A stretch of DNA of 64,000 nucleotides from Plecoglossus altivelis. Its lineage: Eukaryota; Chordata; Actinopteri; Osmeriformes; Plecoglossidae. The stretch lies in the NCBI GenBank assembly GCA_036571765.1, contig BROE01000023.1, positions 3,927,490 to 3,991,489 on the forward strand, read 5' to 3'. Position 1 is the first letter of the stretch. Each line of letters starts with the position of its first letter. Positions 29,599 to 40,520 of this stretch are shown here, one piece after another. A program made the position numbers and the translations under genes. Under the pieces are notes generated by a model that did no database searches, was not told the DNA's origin, and saw only the letters and a list, made by a program, of their open reading frames with translations.

Positions 29599-31017
29599 GT
29601 ACTCTCTGCCTGCCTGCCTGTCTGTCTGCCCGTTCCGTACTTCAGTGGCTTTCTCCCAGTCCCGCTTAGGCTTCTATTCATCAAACTGACATCTTTGTTG
29701 AATTCCCGCGTCCTCCTTCCTCTTATTTCCAGTGAACGTTTTTGTGTACTTCCCCCACCAAACTTCATCTAGTTTCACTGCATCGGTTCCTGGGCACTGG
29801 GTCCAGACCCCAGGATGTCATTCCTGGGTTTTGTTGTTGATGATGACTGTAACAGTCGGTCTCGTGGCATGGCATGAGCATGTGTGTGACCACGAGTGTC
29901 TGACTTAAGCTGTCACTCCACAGAAGGGTTGTCCTGTGACACAGTTACCCAGGAAACCGTGGAGACACGCTGGCGATGGACCACAGGCGCACTGCTAAAA
30001 ATAGACTTCAAGCCGCACGCACAAAGTGCACGGGCGGGCAAGCGCGCATAGAAACAAACACGCCCGCCACTTCGCTTAGTGTTCATACACACACTACACA
30101 CACAGAAAGCCCTGTTAGAGACTACAGTTCACCCGGTCCCCCCACATTATCATGAGCATGGTCCTCCCCTGTCCGACCCCCTGGCTGTTCTCGTCCATGC
30201 CACTCCAGGCAGCCTAAACAGGGGCCAGGCCTGGGGCTAGGCTGGAGACTGGGAGACCTGTCAGCACCTTTTTAATGAGTTTCCTTACTGTAAGTCCTTG
30301 ATGGTTTTTCCAAATGGTTACGATGGTTTATTTTATTCAGAGTGCAGACAAATTCAACACGGAAGTGATTATGCCTGCTAGATTACACATTCTATTTATG
30401 GTAGATAAAATTTAATAACGTGGTTAGTCATTGCATTGTGATTGCTCACTCAGTGTGCACCTATTTGGGTAACCAGTGTCTGCATGCCTGAAACCTGTTA
30501 TTGTGGACTACATCCAAACAGAAAGCACAGGACTACAAGTCCCATCTTACTTTATTTGCTGCTACTTTATGTGTTCTGTCCAGTGGTGTCCTTTGATGAT
30601 GCTTCTCAAATCAGTTTCCCAGACACAGAATGGACCTGCCCCTGCTGGATGGTTTCTCTCAGTGCTATTGTTGTCCAGGAAATCTGACCTTAGTCTGGGA
30701 AACTGGTCTATGGTGATTTCAGATGTATTATTCCGAATTAGCTCCACACAGAATATTTGTGTGACTAAACCTTCCAACATGGAAGTTCATTTCTTTGGTG
30801 ACTCTGAAGCCGTTAAGAGGTTAGTTGGGAAAGCTGACCACATATTGAGTTTCCAGTAGGATGTGGAGGTTCTCCTCCCTCTGGCCTTATACCCCCCCCC
30901 CCCCCCCCCCTCCCCCCTTGCCTCAAGGCTTTGTCGTCTTCACTAACAGTGTTCCTGTCCCTAACCCGTCTCTCCTTCCTCCACCTCCCGCACTCCTCTA
31001 CCTCACCTTTCCATCAG
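29599..31017 (+). other. camk2d intron between linker exons
   Basis: 1.4 kb without coding signals. A C run of about 18 bases lies at 30893-30910, followed by a pyrimidine-rich acceptor tract. Confidence 0.7.
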
Positions 31018-31062
31018 GAGCCTCAGACTACTGTTATCCACAACCCTGCCGACGGCAACAAG
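31018..31062 (+). CDS. camk2d: camk2d linker exon EPQTTVIHNP (delta-A type)
   Basis: A 45-nt cassette exon, phase 0-0, acceptor CCATCAG and donor GTATCC, reading EPQTTVIHNPADGNK. Mammalian delta has EPQTTVIHNPDGNK, so there is one extra Ala here. Confidence 0.92.
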
Positions 31063-33161
31063 GTATCCAGTAGACAACGTCTGAGTTTGGTGTTTTGTCA
31101 TGTTTGCTTATGTTGTGGCACCAGGCAGTGGAGGGATGTTTGGATTGCATTCGTCCTTCACATAAAACTTGTGTGTGTGGGCTTTGTACTCGAAACCATG
31201 AGAGGTGTCCAATATGAAGGACAACAAAGTGTTTAATGTATTGGTGAGCTAATATTTGCATGCCACTGTTTGGACAGTCCTGGGGTACCATGTGGTTGGG
31301 TTGATAGTGCATGCCAGTTTAGCAGTGCACGTTCCTCTCTGAAATAACATTGATTTCTCACAAACCATCCAGAAACTAACCCTGGCATTACCGTCATTTG
31401 TACATGTTTAACACTGCATACAATTCTGTAGAACAGGCTGAATGTATTTTCTGCCAAAGCTGCTACTAACAGAACGAGTTGCGTCTGATATGTAGGGCTG
31501 AACGATTAATTGGATTTGCGATAATATCGCGATGCGACAAAACGAGAGTTTCTAAACCGGAAAGACTACGAGATTATTTTGTTCACGTGACTCACTGAAG
31601 TAATGCAGATTGTAGACGAAGCGTGCCACGCTATCTTGACCTCTACGATGGCCTCAGGCTCGACAGAACCTGAATCTAAAGACACTTAAGTGTCAAAGAG
31701 GTATAGTAATCAGATGTGTGAAAATATTTTGCCTTATAAAAACATCCTGAGCGGTGTTATGCCAAAGAATTGTGCAAAACCTCTCAGGTCAATGTTGCTA
31801 CTTCACGGGGCAACACCGACGCTATTTAGCCCTAACATCACAAAGCCACGTGCGATGCGTAGTTTAAAAGTCGAACACCAGTATGTCAAAAAAGACAAAC
31901 ACCACCTTGGAAATTGGCAATCGAAACGTTTCAAAGCATAACTCCATATTCACGTACTTAAAATGTTTTTGTTGTTAAGACATAACCTTCTGACCCCACA
32001 GCGTAGGTTAAGAGTCCTAAACGTTAGCTAGCTAACGTCAGTTAGCTTCCAGGCTAAAACACCTAGCAAAATACTCGTAACAATGCTACAACCATGATAG
32101 CGTACATTTCGAAGCCATGCTAAAGCGTTTGTTGCATAGTTTTGTCTATTAGAAAATGTTCAAGTGGGCTATTCGAAATTACTTATATGTGATGTTACGT
32201 CGTAAGACTAGTAGTACGATCGCATATTTGTGACGCTACGGGTTAATAAGTACAACGTACATGTAAATACCCTGGTTTAGCTTTGTTTGCCTAAATATTT
32301 TTCGTAGAGATACAAGTGGCATGTTCTCCTTAACCTTTCTAAACTTTGTGTTCATTTGATAACTGGATCAATATTATAACTGGATCTATAATGTCGATAT
32401 TTTTATTTATTTATAATAAACCATCGCATATTAAATCCCAATATCGCACAAATTCATCGCAATTGTCTTATTTTCCTTGATCGTTCAGCCCTACTGGTAG
32501 GCTTGAGTTGACTTTTCCGTGAAGTTGGGTTACAGAGTTCTCACATAGACGGGCGCTGCATGTTGGGGATTATGTGGGGCCCACGGTTACACGTCTCCAG
32601 GGCTTTGGTCAATTGGCTCGTTCGCATGCTACAGTCTTGGTGTCCACGGTGTTGTGGGTTGTGTTCGTGAGTAGGGTTACCGCATTAGTAGTTCGTTATG
32701 TTTGTGTTGCTCTGTTGGACGCTACACTTGGAAGTCCCTAACAGTCAGTCAGCGAGGTAAGACTCATTAGCAGTGTGGTAAAGGTCAGGACGTAACTGAT
32801 TAATGGGCTGTAGCTTGCCTATTTCAGAGGCATGGTCAATGAAAGATACTGGCAGGAGAGGAGTTTAGCTTAGGTCATCTCTTTACAGGGAGACCACCCT
32901 CATTCTGTCAATATAGCTGATTACTTGCACCGCAAAATGCCTTTCCATTTTCAGCAGTTGATTAATAGGGCATCTGTGTCACTATGCACACAGCAAATCC
33001 ATTTTCTCCCAAGTAGCGGTTGAAAAAAAAACTGAAAGTGAGTGCTTTTGATGAGTCACAGGAGGGTTGTGGAATTTCAATCAGCGGTGGTTTCTCTGCC
33101 AGTCTCTGTTGTTTGTTACGTGGGAGTCGTCATCGTTTGTTTGTTCTTTGTTGTCTGCTAG
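31063..33161 (+). other. camk2d intron with hAT-like insertion
   Basis: 2.1 kb, nearly half of it the transposon relic at 31493-32493. No exon was seen in the rest. Confidence 0.75.
31493..32493. mobile_element. Degraded hAT-like DNA transposon, about 1.0 kb
   Basis: The left end TAGGGCTGAACGAT and the right end ATCGTTCAGCCCTA are perfect inverted repeats, with further TCGCGATA-like similarity inside. The flanking 8-mers CTGATATG (31485-31492) and CTGGTAGG (32494-32501) match at 6 of 8 positions, which fits the 8-bp target duplication of hAT elements. Inside (about 31640-31900), frames broken by stops carry TSRGNT..HHK-like text reminiscent of the BED zinc finger that begins hAT transposases. 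There is no intact transposase, so the element is a non-autonomous or decayed copy. Confidence 0.75.
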
Positions 33162-33210
33162 GAATCCAGCGAGAGCACCAACACCACCATTGAGGATGAG
33201 GATGTCAAAG
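33162..33210 (+). CDS. camk2d: camk2d linker exon ending TTIEDEDVK
   Basis: A 49-nt exon, phase 0 in and 1 out, donor GTAGGA, reading ESSESTNTTIEDEDVK plus G. It matches mammalian delta ESTESSNTTIEDEDVK and leads into the hub domain. Confidence 0.95.
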
Positions 33211-34598
33211 GTAGGAAAATGTTCCAAATACCTTCTAGAGATCAGCGCCGATACACCAGCATCGAAGCTTTTTAGGAAGTCCCACTTTATTGAGTGCCTG
33301 TTTAAACATCAGCGGCATGTCCACTGTTAGCTCCTCCCTAGTTATGCTAACTCCCTGTCCTGCTGTGACCTCATGACTAACCAGCATCTCCTAATTAGAC
33401 ACGAAAACTTCATCTTCAAACATCATATTCTTTAGGTTGTCATTTGTGTATTCGCTCACTGCTCCTGTTTGAAAGCATGTCTGCTGAACCATGGCTTCCC
33501 TTCATACACCCCCCATCTTTGTCTCTGGCCCTCTATCGCTCTCTCTCTATCGCTCTCTCTCTCTTTCCAGATGTTCCTATTTGTGCTCCATCTTTTCTTT
33601 TCGTTGAGATGTTTCATTGTGTTGATTCTTGTTGAGCACGCCCTGTCTAATGCCCCCGTCCAATGCCCCCGTCTAAGGCCCCCATCTAATGCCCCTGTCT
33701 AAACCCACTTGTGTTTCTGTGGAGCTGCCCATGTGCTTTCTGTTGCCTTGATCTGGTTTGCCTGTAGTGTGTGTCTTATGTCAGGGTGTGTGTATCTAAT
33801 TCCAGTATGTGTGTGTGACATAGAGTTTGGCCTCTGTGGCCTCTCTTGGGGACTCTGTTGACCTAGTTAGTAAGTCATTAGTGAGCTACAGCTTTGTCTG
33901 GGACCAGAGACAATGGGTTGACCAGGACTGTACAGAAGGCCAGAACTGTGTGTGTGTGTAGACAGTGTCTGATCAGGGAGAGTGTGTGTGTGTGTACAGT
34001 GTGTTATTGTGGTATGTGTGGAGGGAGCGTAAACAGTAGCAGACTTGGCTTCCACAGCTCCCCACATATGATGGTCCGCTTCATAACACTGTGTGTGGAT
34101 GGGTGGGTGGGCTGATGATGTCCCATGATGCCATGGGGCCAATAGTGACTAAATGTTTTGGTGCCCCGGTAGATGAGGCCACAGAATAATGGTACATTGT
34201 GTCCTTCTCACGATAGTCATTCCCAGCACCGTACCCCTCCATCTATCTAAGGAACGCCTTCCCCCTTTCTCTTCTTATCACAAAGTAGCCGAGAGAGTCA
34301 CCCCAATCATCCGTATTAATCACAAGTCTTTATACTCGGCCCTGAAAGGGCTTTTGAAAAGCCAACAGAAACGTAGAAAGGATTTCATCCGAGTGTTATC
34401 AATACTCGACGAGATACCTTCTTGGTAACCGCTTTCCTTTGATCTCTTCAGCTCAGTTGGAGATGGTGTGTGGGGAACATGCAAGGCCAGCAACAGGCAT
34501 TTTCTATTCCGTTTCGATAGAGACCCAATTGTTGTCGAGAAGCCTTCTGCACGCTAGGACTGACCATGAATAGTGCTGTTATCCTTGTATGATTGGCT

Positions 34599-34751
34599 GA
34601 CTTCCACACAGATGTGGACTGCCACACGGATGTGGACTGCCACACGGATGTGGACTGCCACACGGATGTGGACTGCCACACGGATGTGGACTGCCACACG
34701 GATGTGGACTTCCACACGGATGTGGACTTCCACACGGATGTGGACTGCCAC
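34599..34751. repeat. 18-bp minisatellite, about 8.5 copies
   Basis: The unit GACTGCCACACGGATGTG has GACTTCCACAC variants. Because 18 is a multiple of 3, it gives periodic six-residue peptides in open frames on both strands. These have no start context or homology. Confidence 0.95.
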
Positions 34752-35708
34752 ACCGGCCTCAGATTGCCACATTTACTTTGTTTTCCCTGGCAGCAACTTT
34801 GTGGTGGTGTTTTTGTACTCAGATACAATATCTCTGTCTGGGTGGTCAGAGGAGAAGAAAGGAAGATGAGAGAGCAAAGTTTTTAGGTCGATGCCTCATT
34901 TGCTTCCTCCATCATAGTTTAATGCCTCCGTCAGGGTCTCTTTAGACTGCCTGACTACCCGGTGACGTCATCATCCCCCGCCAGGCTGTCTGTGTATGAT
35001 GAGGCTTTTACAGTCACTGCTCTCATCAGATGATTCCTCTTTTTGATCCCCCCCCCCTTCCCTGTCTATTGTCAGTTCACAGCTGGAAACAAGCTGCCAT
35101 CGCCTCATCTGCTTGTCTTCCGCTCAGTTAAATGTTCATTTTTGCTTCTCTTCTTTGTGTTTTGCCTTTCCCTGTTTCCCACTTTTTAAATCCAATCCAT
35201 CCGTTTTTCCATCCCAATTATTTATCCATCTTCGTTCACTCTCACACAATCATCCATCCATCCATCTATCCACCCACCTCAACCAGCACTGTGTCGCTCT
35301 CACACCTTCTCTGCTTGCTCTCAAAACTATCTCCCTGAGCAGTCGGGCACCTACCCGTCTTCATCCTCTTCCTCCTCCTCCTGCTGGTTCTCCCCCAGTG
35401 TGTGGCCCAACAGAGAGGAGCGCTGCCAGTACATCCTGAGGGCGCTGGCAGCCACTTACCTCCTCCTCCTCACCTGCTTCTTTCTCATCTGTCTTTCTGT
35501 CCACCCCCTGGTTGCCCATCACTGGGGTCCCCTAACCCCCAGGGGGCTTAGGGGACCCACCGACACCCACACCCTTCCCCCGGCCAGCCTGGGACACGGA
35601 GGCACGCAGTGCAAGTTCCTCCAAAGGCAAAGGCGTAAGAGAGAGCTGCAGTACGGCCTCCTTGTGAACCTGGGGGAGTAGCCCTCAGTGATGTCTCTCT
35701 GAGCAGTA

Positions 35709-36050
35709 CAGCTGTGTTTGTAGTGTGGTATGTCTACGCTGGTGTAGGACTGAAGCTTAGTGAAGCTGTGTCTGTAGTGTAGTATGTCTACGCTGGTGTA
35801 GGACTGAAGCCCAATGCAACTGTGTCTGTAGTGTAGTATGTCTATGCTGGTATAGGACTGAAGCTTAGTGAAGCTGTGTCTGTAGTGTAGTATGTCTACG
35901 CTGGTGTAGGACTGAAGCCCAGTGCAGCTGTGTCTGTAGTGTGGTATGTATACACTGGTGTATGACTGAAGCCCAGTGCAGCTGTGTCTGTAGTGTGGTA
36001 TGTCTACGCTGGTGTAGGACTGAAGCCCAGTGCAGCTGTGTTCTGCTGCC
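35709..36050. repeat. 54-bp minisatellite, about 6 copies
   Basis: Each unit starts AGCTGTGTCTGTAGTGTAGT and continues through ATGTCTACGCTGGTGTAGGA to CTGAAGCCCAGTGC. A higher-order alternation of CTTAGTGA and CCCAGTGC ends suggests pairwise amplification. The unit length being a multiple of 3 creates a 200-codon minus-strand frame that I reject as a gene. Confidence 0.93.
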
Positions 36051-36979
36051 CCCTGCAGGTCTGAGGGAGCAGCAGAACAGAAACTGAAAGGTCTGCTTTG
36101 ACACTCCTCTGCCCTGCATACTTGTGTGTGTGTCACCAGGGGGTCATTAGACCTCAGCGCGGCTCTAGAGGGGAGTGGGGGTTGTGATCCAGGGTAAGAT
36201 CCAGAAGAACGGTCCCCTGGGATTTAGGGTTTGATACAGGACTACATGGTTTAAAACAATATTAAATTCTATTGATTGGAACTAACTGTAACCAGTAACT
36301 TGCTGTCACATCGCTTGCTGTAAAGATCAAAGTGTGTTTGAATGCATTTGCCCGCAGATTTAAACCCTTTAATAGCACAGACACACACATGCACACACAG
36401 TCAAACACGTCAATCTCTACAGACTCCATTAGTGACTACACATTTTACAGTGTCAGACTCATGCAGAACTAATGACATTGTCCTCTATGGTGTGACTGGT
36501 AATATTGTGCATGGGAAGAAACTGCAGCTCATGCTGTGTTCCCTCAGGATGACGCTGAAAACCTCCAGTGAGAAGGACCATTGTCCCCGTCGACAAAGAG
36601 ACAGTCTGTCTCCCTCAGTAGACATTATTTCCACTCTGGAAATCCCTCTCCAGTAACCTCGTTCTCCAAACAGCCTATCATGTGTGTGTGTGTGTGTGAC
36701 TTCTATTTTTTAATCTGTATGTATTTAAATGGGTAAAATGGCCCTGGACATGCAACTAAGTCACAACATTTCAAGCCGTTTGACTTTGCCATTAACTTGA
36801 TCTGGACGAGACTAGTTAACGATTGTTTCCACAATCGCTATCAGGTCAAAGCCCTTAGCTTCCCGTCCTGCTCCCCAGCAGGTTGAGCAGAGCTGTGGAT
36901 GAAGTGGGCCTCCTCATGCAGCAGCAGTACTGTGTGCTTGTGATGCCTGCTCAAACAGAGGGGCGCAGAGCAAAGTCCC

Positions 36980-37192
36980 TAAGCACTGTGTCAACACCCC
37001 ATGTCCCTTCCACACAGGCACATTTCAGTCGATCATTTCCTGAGGGCAGGACGTAAGTCAGACTGGCCATTGGCTGAGAGCTGTGACGCAGTCGTGTGTG
37101 TCTCGTCATATGTGAACCTGGGCTGGACAGGGTCTCTTCTCTGTCAGGCAGGATCAGGTGAGCTCGCAGGGCTAAAGACACTCGGAAGAAAA
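36980..37192 (+). promoter_or_regulatory. Putative internal promoter and 5'UTR of the KAP-like transcript
   Basis: If the exon starting at 37193 is a true first exon, its promoter must lie here. I see an inverted CCAAT box (ATTGG at 37069-37073) and an E-box CAGGTG (37155-37160), but no TATA box. A near-MEF2 AT-rich stretch (CTATTTTTTAAT) lies further up at about 36703-36714. These are short matches and carry little weight alone. Confidence 0.25.
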
Positions 37193-37280
37193 ATGCTGCT
37201 CATTTCTGGCCTCTGTCTTCTGTTCCTCGTGTCGTTTGAAAGTGTCAGAGGGGCCGACACAGAGGAAGATAAAACGAAAG
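37193..37280 (+). CDS. Candidate alternative first exon: KAP-like leader for hub-only CaMKII delta
   Basis: An ATG at 37193 opens 29 codons plus one base before donor GTAAAG: MLLISGLCLLFLVSF, then ESVRGADTEEDKTK. The donor phase (1) is exactly what the hub exon at 37690 accepts, giving an Ala codon and ARKQEI-type continuation. The spliced frame of 88+76+95+236 nt is 495 nt, a 164-residue protein. This parallels alpha-KAP, which starts at an internal CAMK2A promoter with a hydrophobic anchor fused to the association domain in muscle. Here the hydrophobic core is only ~14 residues with a possible cleavage site near VRGA, so it could be a signal peptide or a short anchor. Confidence 0.6.
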
Positions 37281-37689
37281 GTAAAGTGTTTCATGAGGCA
37301 AATGCTTAGGAGAAATTTGAGGCGTTTGGATGTGTGCCAGTGTTCGGTGCCTGGGCTGCCTTTCTGCATTCACACTCACCACTCTATTGTCAATCTCAAC
37401 ACCCTACAGTTCCTCAAGAACACATCAGTTCCAGTTCGCTTCTCTAAACGTCAACTCTTTCTCTCTTGTCTGACCCTACTTATGTTGCCTACTTGACATG
37501 AAAGGTAATGGCATGTACCCAGTGTGCTTGTACGATATCTGCTGTCTCATTTCAGCCACGCTGCTGTCCCCTTTACTTATCATATTCAGTCGGATATTTC
37601 AAGGCAGTATTGTGTACTTAAGAGTCTGTTGGCAGGCTCATGTTTGGACGCGTTTGTGATGGTTTCTCTCTTCTCTCTCTGTCTCCCAG

Positions 37690-37765
37690 CTCGCAAGCAG
37701 GAGATCATCAAAGTGACGGAGCAGCTGATTGAAGCCATCAACAATGGCGATTTTGAAGCCTACAC
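37690..37765 (+). CDS. camk2d: camk2d hub exon (ARKQEIIKVTEQL)
   Basis: A 76-nt exon, phase 1 in and 2 out, acceptor CTCCCAG and donor GTCAGT, reading (A)RKQEIIKVTEQLIEAINN then GDFEAYT. It begins the association domain that oligomerises the holoenzyme. Length matches the CAMK2 family. Confidence 0.97.
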
Positions 37766-37863
37766 GTCAGTCCACATCCCCACCACAGCACTGTTCACTG
37801 CAGATCTCCACGGTCGAACCCACCCATGGTAACTGTGTGCTCCTCGCGTTCCGTGTCTCACAG

Positions 37864-37958
37864 GAAGATCTGCGACCCTGGACTCACGTCCTTTGAACCC
37901 GAGGCTCTGGGGAACCTGGTGGAGGGCACCGACTTCCATCGCTTCTACTTTGAGAACT
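37864..37958 (+). CDS. camk2d: camk2d hub exon (KICDPGLTSFEPEAL)
   Basis: A 95-nt exon reading KICDPGLTSFEPEALGNLVE then GTDFHRFYFEN. The middle of the association domain. Phase 2 in, 1 out, donor GTAAGG. The usual EGMDFHRFYFEN is EGTDFHRFYFEN here. Confidence 0.97.
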
Positions 37959-38053
37959 GTAAGGCCAATGATTCTGCAGCCTGCATGTTTATACATCAAG
38001 GGCCGTGCTTAGAGGTAACACTGACCCCCCTCTCTCTCTCTCCCCCCCTCCAG

Positions 38054-38289
38054 CTCTGTCCAGGGTGAAGCTTCAGCCCATCCACACCATCCTACTGAAC
38101 CCCCACGTCCACATCATCGGCGACGACGCGGCGTGCATCGCCTACATCCGGCTGACCCAGTACCTGGACGGCAGCGGCACCCCCCGCACCATGCAGTCTG
38201 AGGAGACCCGCATCTGGCACCGCCGCGACGGCAAGTGGCAGAACATCCACTTCCACCGCTCTGGGTCACCCACCGTGCCCGCCAAGTAG
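38054..38289 (+). CDS. camk2d: camk2d last coding exon, hub C-terminus and stop
   Basis: Starts after CCTCCAG in phase 1 and reads SLSRVKLQPIHTILLNPHVH and on to DGSGTPRTMQSEETRIWHRR, ending SGSPTVPAK and TAG (38287-38289). Compared with human delta (ALSKSNKPIHTIILNPHVH) the segment after FEN has one extra residue. The protein stops at PAK, equivalent to the short-tail delta forms. No counterpart of the mammalian 21-residue tail was found. A donor GTGAGT follows only 4 nt after the stop. Confidence 0.96.
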
Positions 38290-40005
38290 AGAGGTGAGTC
38301 CCTCCAGCCTGGCCCCCCACCTAGGTAGCTGGGAGCCCTGACGTGGGTCAGTCTTCTGTTGTCAGTTGCCACCTGTTGAAGTCTTGAATGACACAAATCG
38401 CTTCACGTTCCACTGGTAAAACTATTAGGTCCTTATCTGTATTTGTGAGTCTTGGGGCTGTGTGAGATAACAAGTGGGAACTCTTCATGTTTCAGTTGAG
38501 AGGACTCGACCCAGCCTCCACTCTGAGCCTGCATCGGTCTGTTGACCATGGAGATCCTGCCTACCAGGCGTCTGTCATGTCTTTCACTCAATCCCCATCT
38601 AGCATTGCTACCACTCTGCCCTCTCAGAGTGTCGTTTACATATCGTCGCTGCTAGACTGAAGATTCTTGTCAACATACAGAAAAAAACCACATCGTTTTA
38701 CTCTAATCTTTTTAATTTATCACATTGATTCTTCCCAGTCTTATCTGGGAGATCGAATCGGAGCATGTTGATTCTTCTTTTTTTCTTCTTCTATGGTTTT
38801 CTGGTTATAAGTTTAAAAGCCATAGAGATACAGTATATGTGAATGCCAGAGAAATGGGAATGTTTCGGGGGGGGGTTTCCTAATAGAGAAGATGCGTTTC
38901 AATCTGTGTTCAACAAGAGTATGAACCTGGCTCTGTTTCAACTGTCTCATACTCACAACCCAACACATCAGCCAGACCACCTGTTCTGTCCTTGTAATAT
39001 CTCTTGCCTTTTAGGTGGACACGCATAACAGTAGCTTGCTTTTTTTTTGGTGATGTATAGACTTTTGTGATTGTGATTAGCGATATCCTTGCGTAACGTT
39101 TGGAGTATTAACTGTTGGAAGATGACCTTAGTTTACAGTCTTACAGTTTGGCTTCGTTGCTCTGGATTAGCCAATTATTAAGGATGATTAATAGGAATTT
39201 CAATTGCCATTTTAACAGACACCTAAGACTTTTGCTTTGCTGTGCTTCTTAGCCTGTACATCACATGAAGAGCTCGGAGTAGTCGAATGTTAACTCTACA
39301 TACACTGAATACATTGCTACACATGGCCATTGTATGACACATTTAAAAGTCAGTTATATTTTCATAAGGATATATTAAGTGAATTTTATGTTACGTATTT
39401 TTTTTTTTGTTTACGTTTTATATCGTGATATTGATAGAGTAGGTTGTTCTTTCAGATTGGTTTCAGTCCTGTCATTGAACTCTTGGAGATGAACCCTGTG
39501 CAACAATATTGTATAGTGCATGACCCCCCTCATCTTGAAAAGGCTGATTTCCTCAGTGTATGTACCCAGAACATTTTTATCTGCTGTTATTCCTCTTATC
39601 TACAAAACTATTAGAAGTCATTTGGAATCACTTTATTTGCTCGATAGTTGCATTAATAGAAGCAAGTTTCGGATTGTTCATTTTTCAATTCCATCCGTAA
39701 AGCTTTTTTTGTTGTAGTTGGTGGCATTCCAAAACCGGTAAGCATATATGTCAGTGAGTTTCACAGTGGTGTTTCAGTGTCAGTATGAGTTGGTCCCTAC
39801 CTTTAGAGGCATGGCCACACTGGTGCAGTTCTTCCTTATGGGATAGTGGGACACACAATTACTCTGGTATTCTTCTTACTTTACATCACCCTGTTTTATA
39901 AGTTGTACAAAATGCACTGTTGGACAAAGTGTATACTGTTGCCATGGTGGGAAAGGACTGATACATGTTTAAGAAACGTCAAATAAAGATGTGACTTCTG
40001 CCAAA
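38290..40005 (+). other. camk2d: camk2d 3'UTR (with a 202-nt intron)
   Basis: AGAG|GTGAGT at 38293/38294 and TGTTTCAG|TTGAG at 38495/38496 define a probable 3'UTR intron just after the stop, too close to trigger nonsense-mediated decay. The remaining ~1.5 kb is AT-rich and non-coding. Confidence 0.75.
39982..39987 (+). terminator. camk2d: camk2d poly(A) signal AATAAA
   Basis: AATAAA followed within 30 nt by GT-rich sequence (TGTTGGTTTTGGT), a standard cleavage context. Cleavage is expected near 40000-40010. Confidence 0.85.
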
Positions 40006-40024
40006 TGTTGGTTTTGGTCGCTTC

Positions 40025-40030
40025 TTTATT
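40025..40030 (-). terminator. ank2: Distal candidate ank2 poly(A) signal
   Basis: AATAAA on the minus strand, 38 bases past the camk2d AATAAA on the other strand. If used, the two transcripts would overlap or abut at their 3' ends. Confidence 0.4.
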
Positions 40031-40455
40031 GACGTATTAGCTGGGATGAAATATGACTATGCATCCTCTTCTAGAGAAAACACAGCATGTCTGCATAGTC
40101 GCTGAGTACCACAGAACAACGAGGTAAGTATTCATTCAGTGTCCTTGGTATCTGCAAGACACTAACCTTTCTAACATGTACATTTATTATTCTGGCCAGA
40201 CAATAGATCTCATCCTCAGTGTTACATAGTGCCACCGTGAATAGTCACGAATCTACTTGTTTTAACAATAGCAGAAGTCTTGTTCAGTTTTAGTAACTTG
40301 ATAGATTTTAGTTGATGGCTAATAACTTGTTTTGAAGCTACAGCCAGTTAAGTTGTCCCCATAGGTTAGACCCCTGTAGTTCATAAAACCTTATTGTATT
40401 CAAGTACAAATGAAGACAAACACTCCGTATCCTTCACGTTTGACACATGTACATT

Positions 40456-40520
40456 TTTATTATCTGTAACATGTACACACTGCAGCTGCAATGTCTGGTT
40501 AGCGTTTCAATTTATTTATT
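40456..40520 (-). terminator. ank2: Candidate ank2 poly(A) signals (cluster)
   Basis: TTTATT on the + strand at 40456-40461, 40511-40516 and 40515-40520 reads AATAAA on the minus strand. Which one is used cannot be told from the sequence. Confidence 0.5.

Larger units (their letters stand above)
33211..37689 (+). other. camk2d intron before the hub exons
   Basis: 4.5 kb. It holds a short GCCCCCGTCTAA-type repeat (33651-33702), an 18-bp minisatellite (34599-34751), a 54-bp minisatellite (35709-36050), (TG)n near 36681, and the candidate KAP-like first exon at 37193-37280. A pyrimidine-rich acceptor-like site at 35398 lacks a compatible donor. Confidence 0.75.

Noticed and set aside
34448..34886. 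Periodic six-residue frames on both strands
   Set aside because: Produced by the 18-bp minisatellite, whose unit is a multiple of 3.
35399..35681. Open frame after a strong pyrimidine tract, with a hydrophobic AATYLLLLTCFFLICL stretch
   Set aside because: The nominal start is GTG, no ATG or phase-compatible donor exists, and splicing from the preceding camk2d exon would hit a stop within about 14 codons. At most a poison exon; the KAP-like exon at 37193 is far better supported.
35519..36136. 205-codon minus-strand frame
   Set aside because: Produced by the 54-bp minisatellite; no start or splice context.
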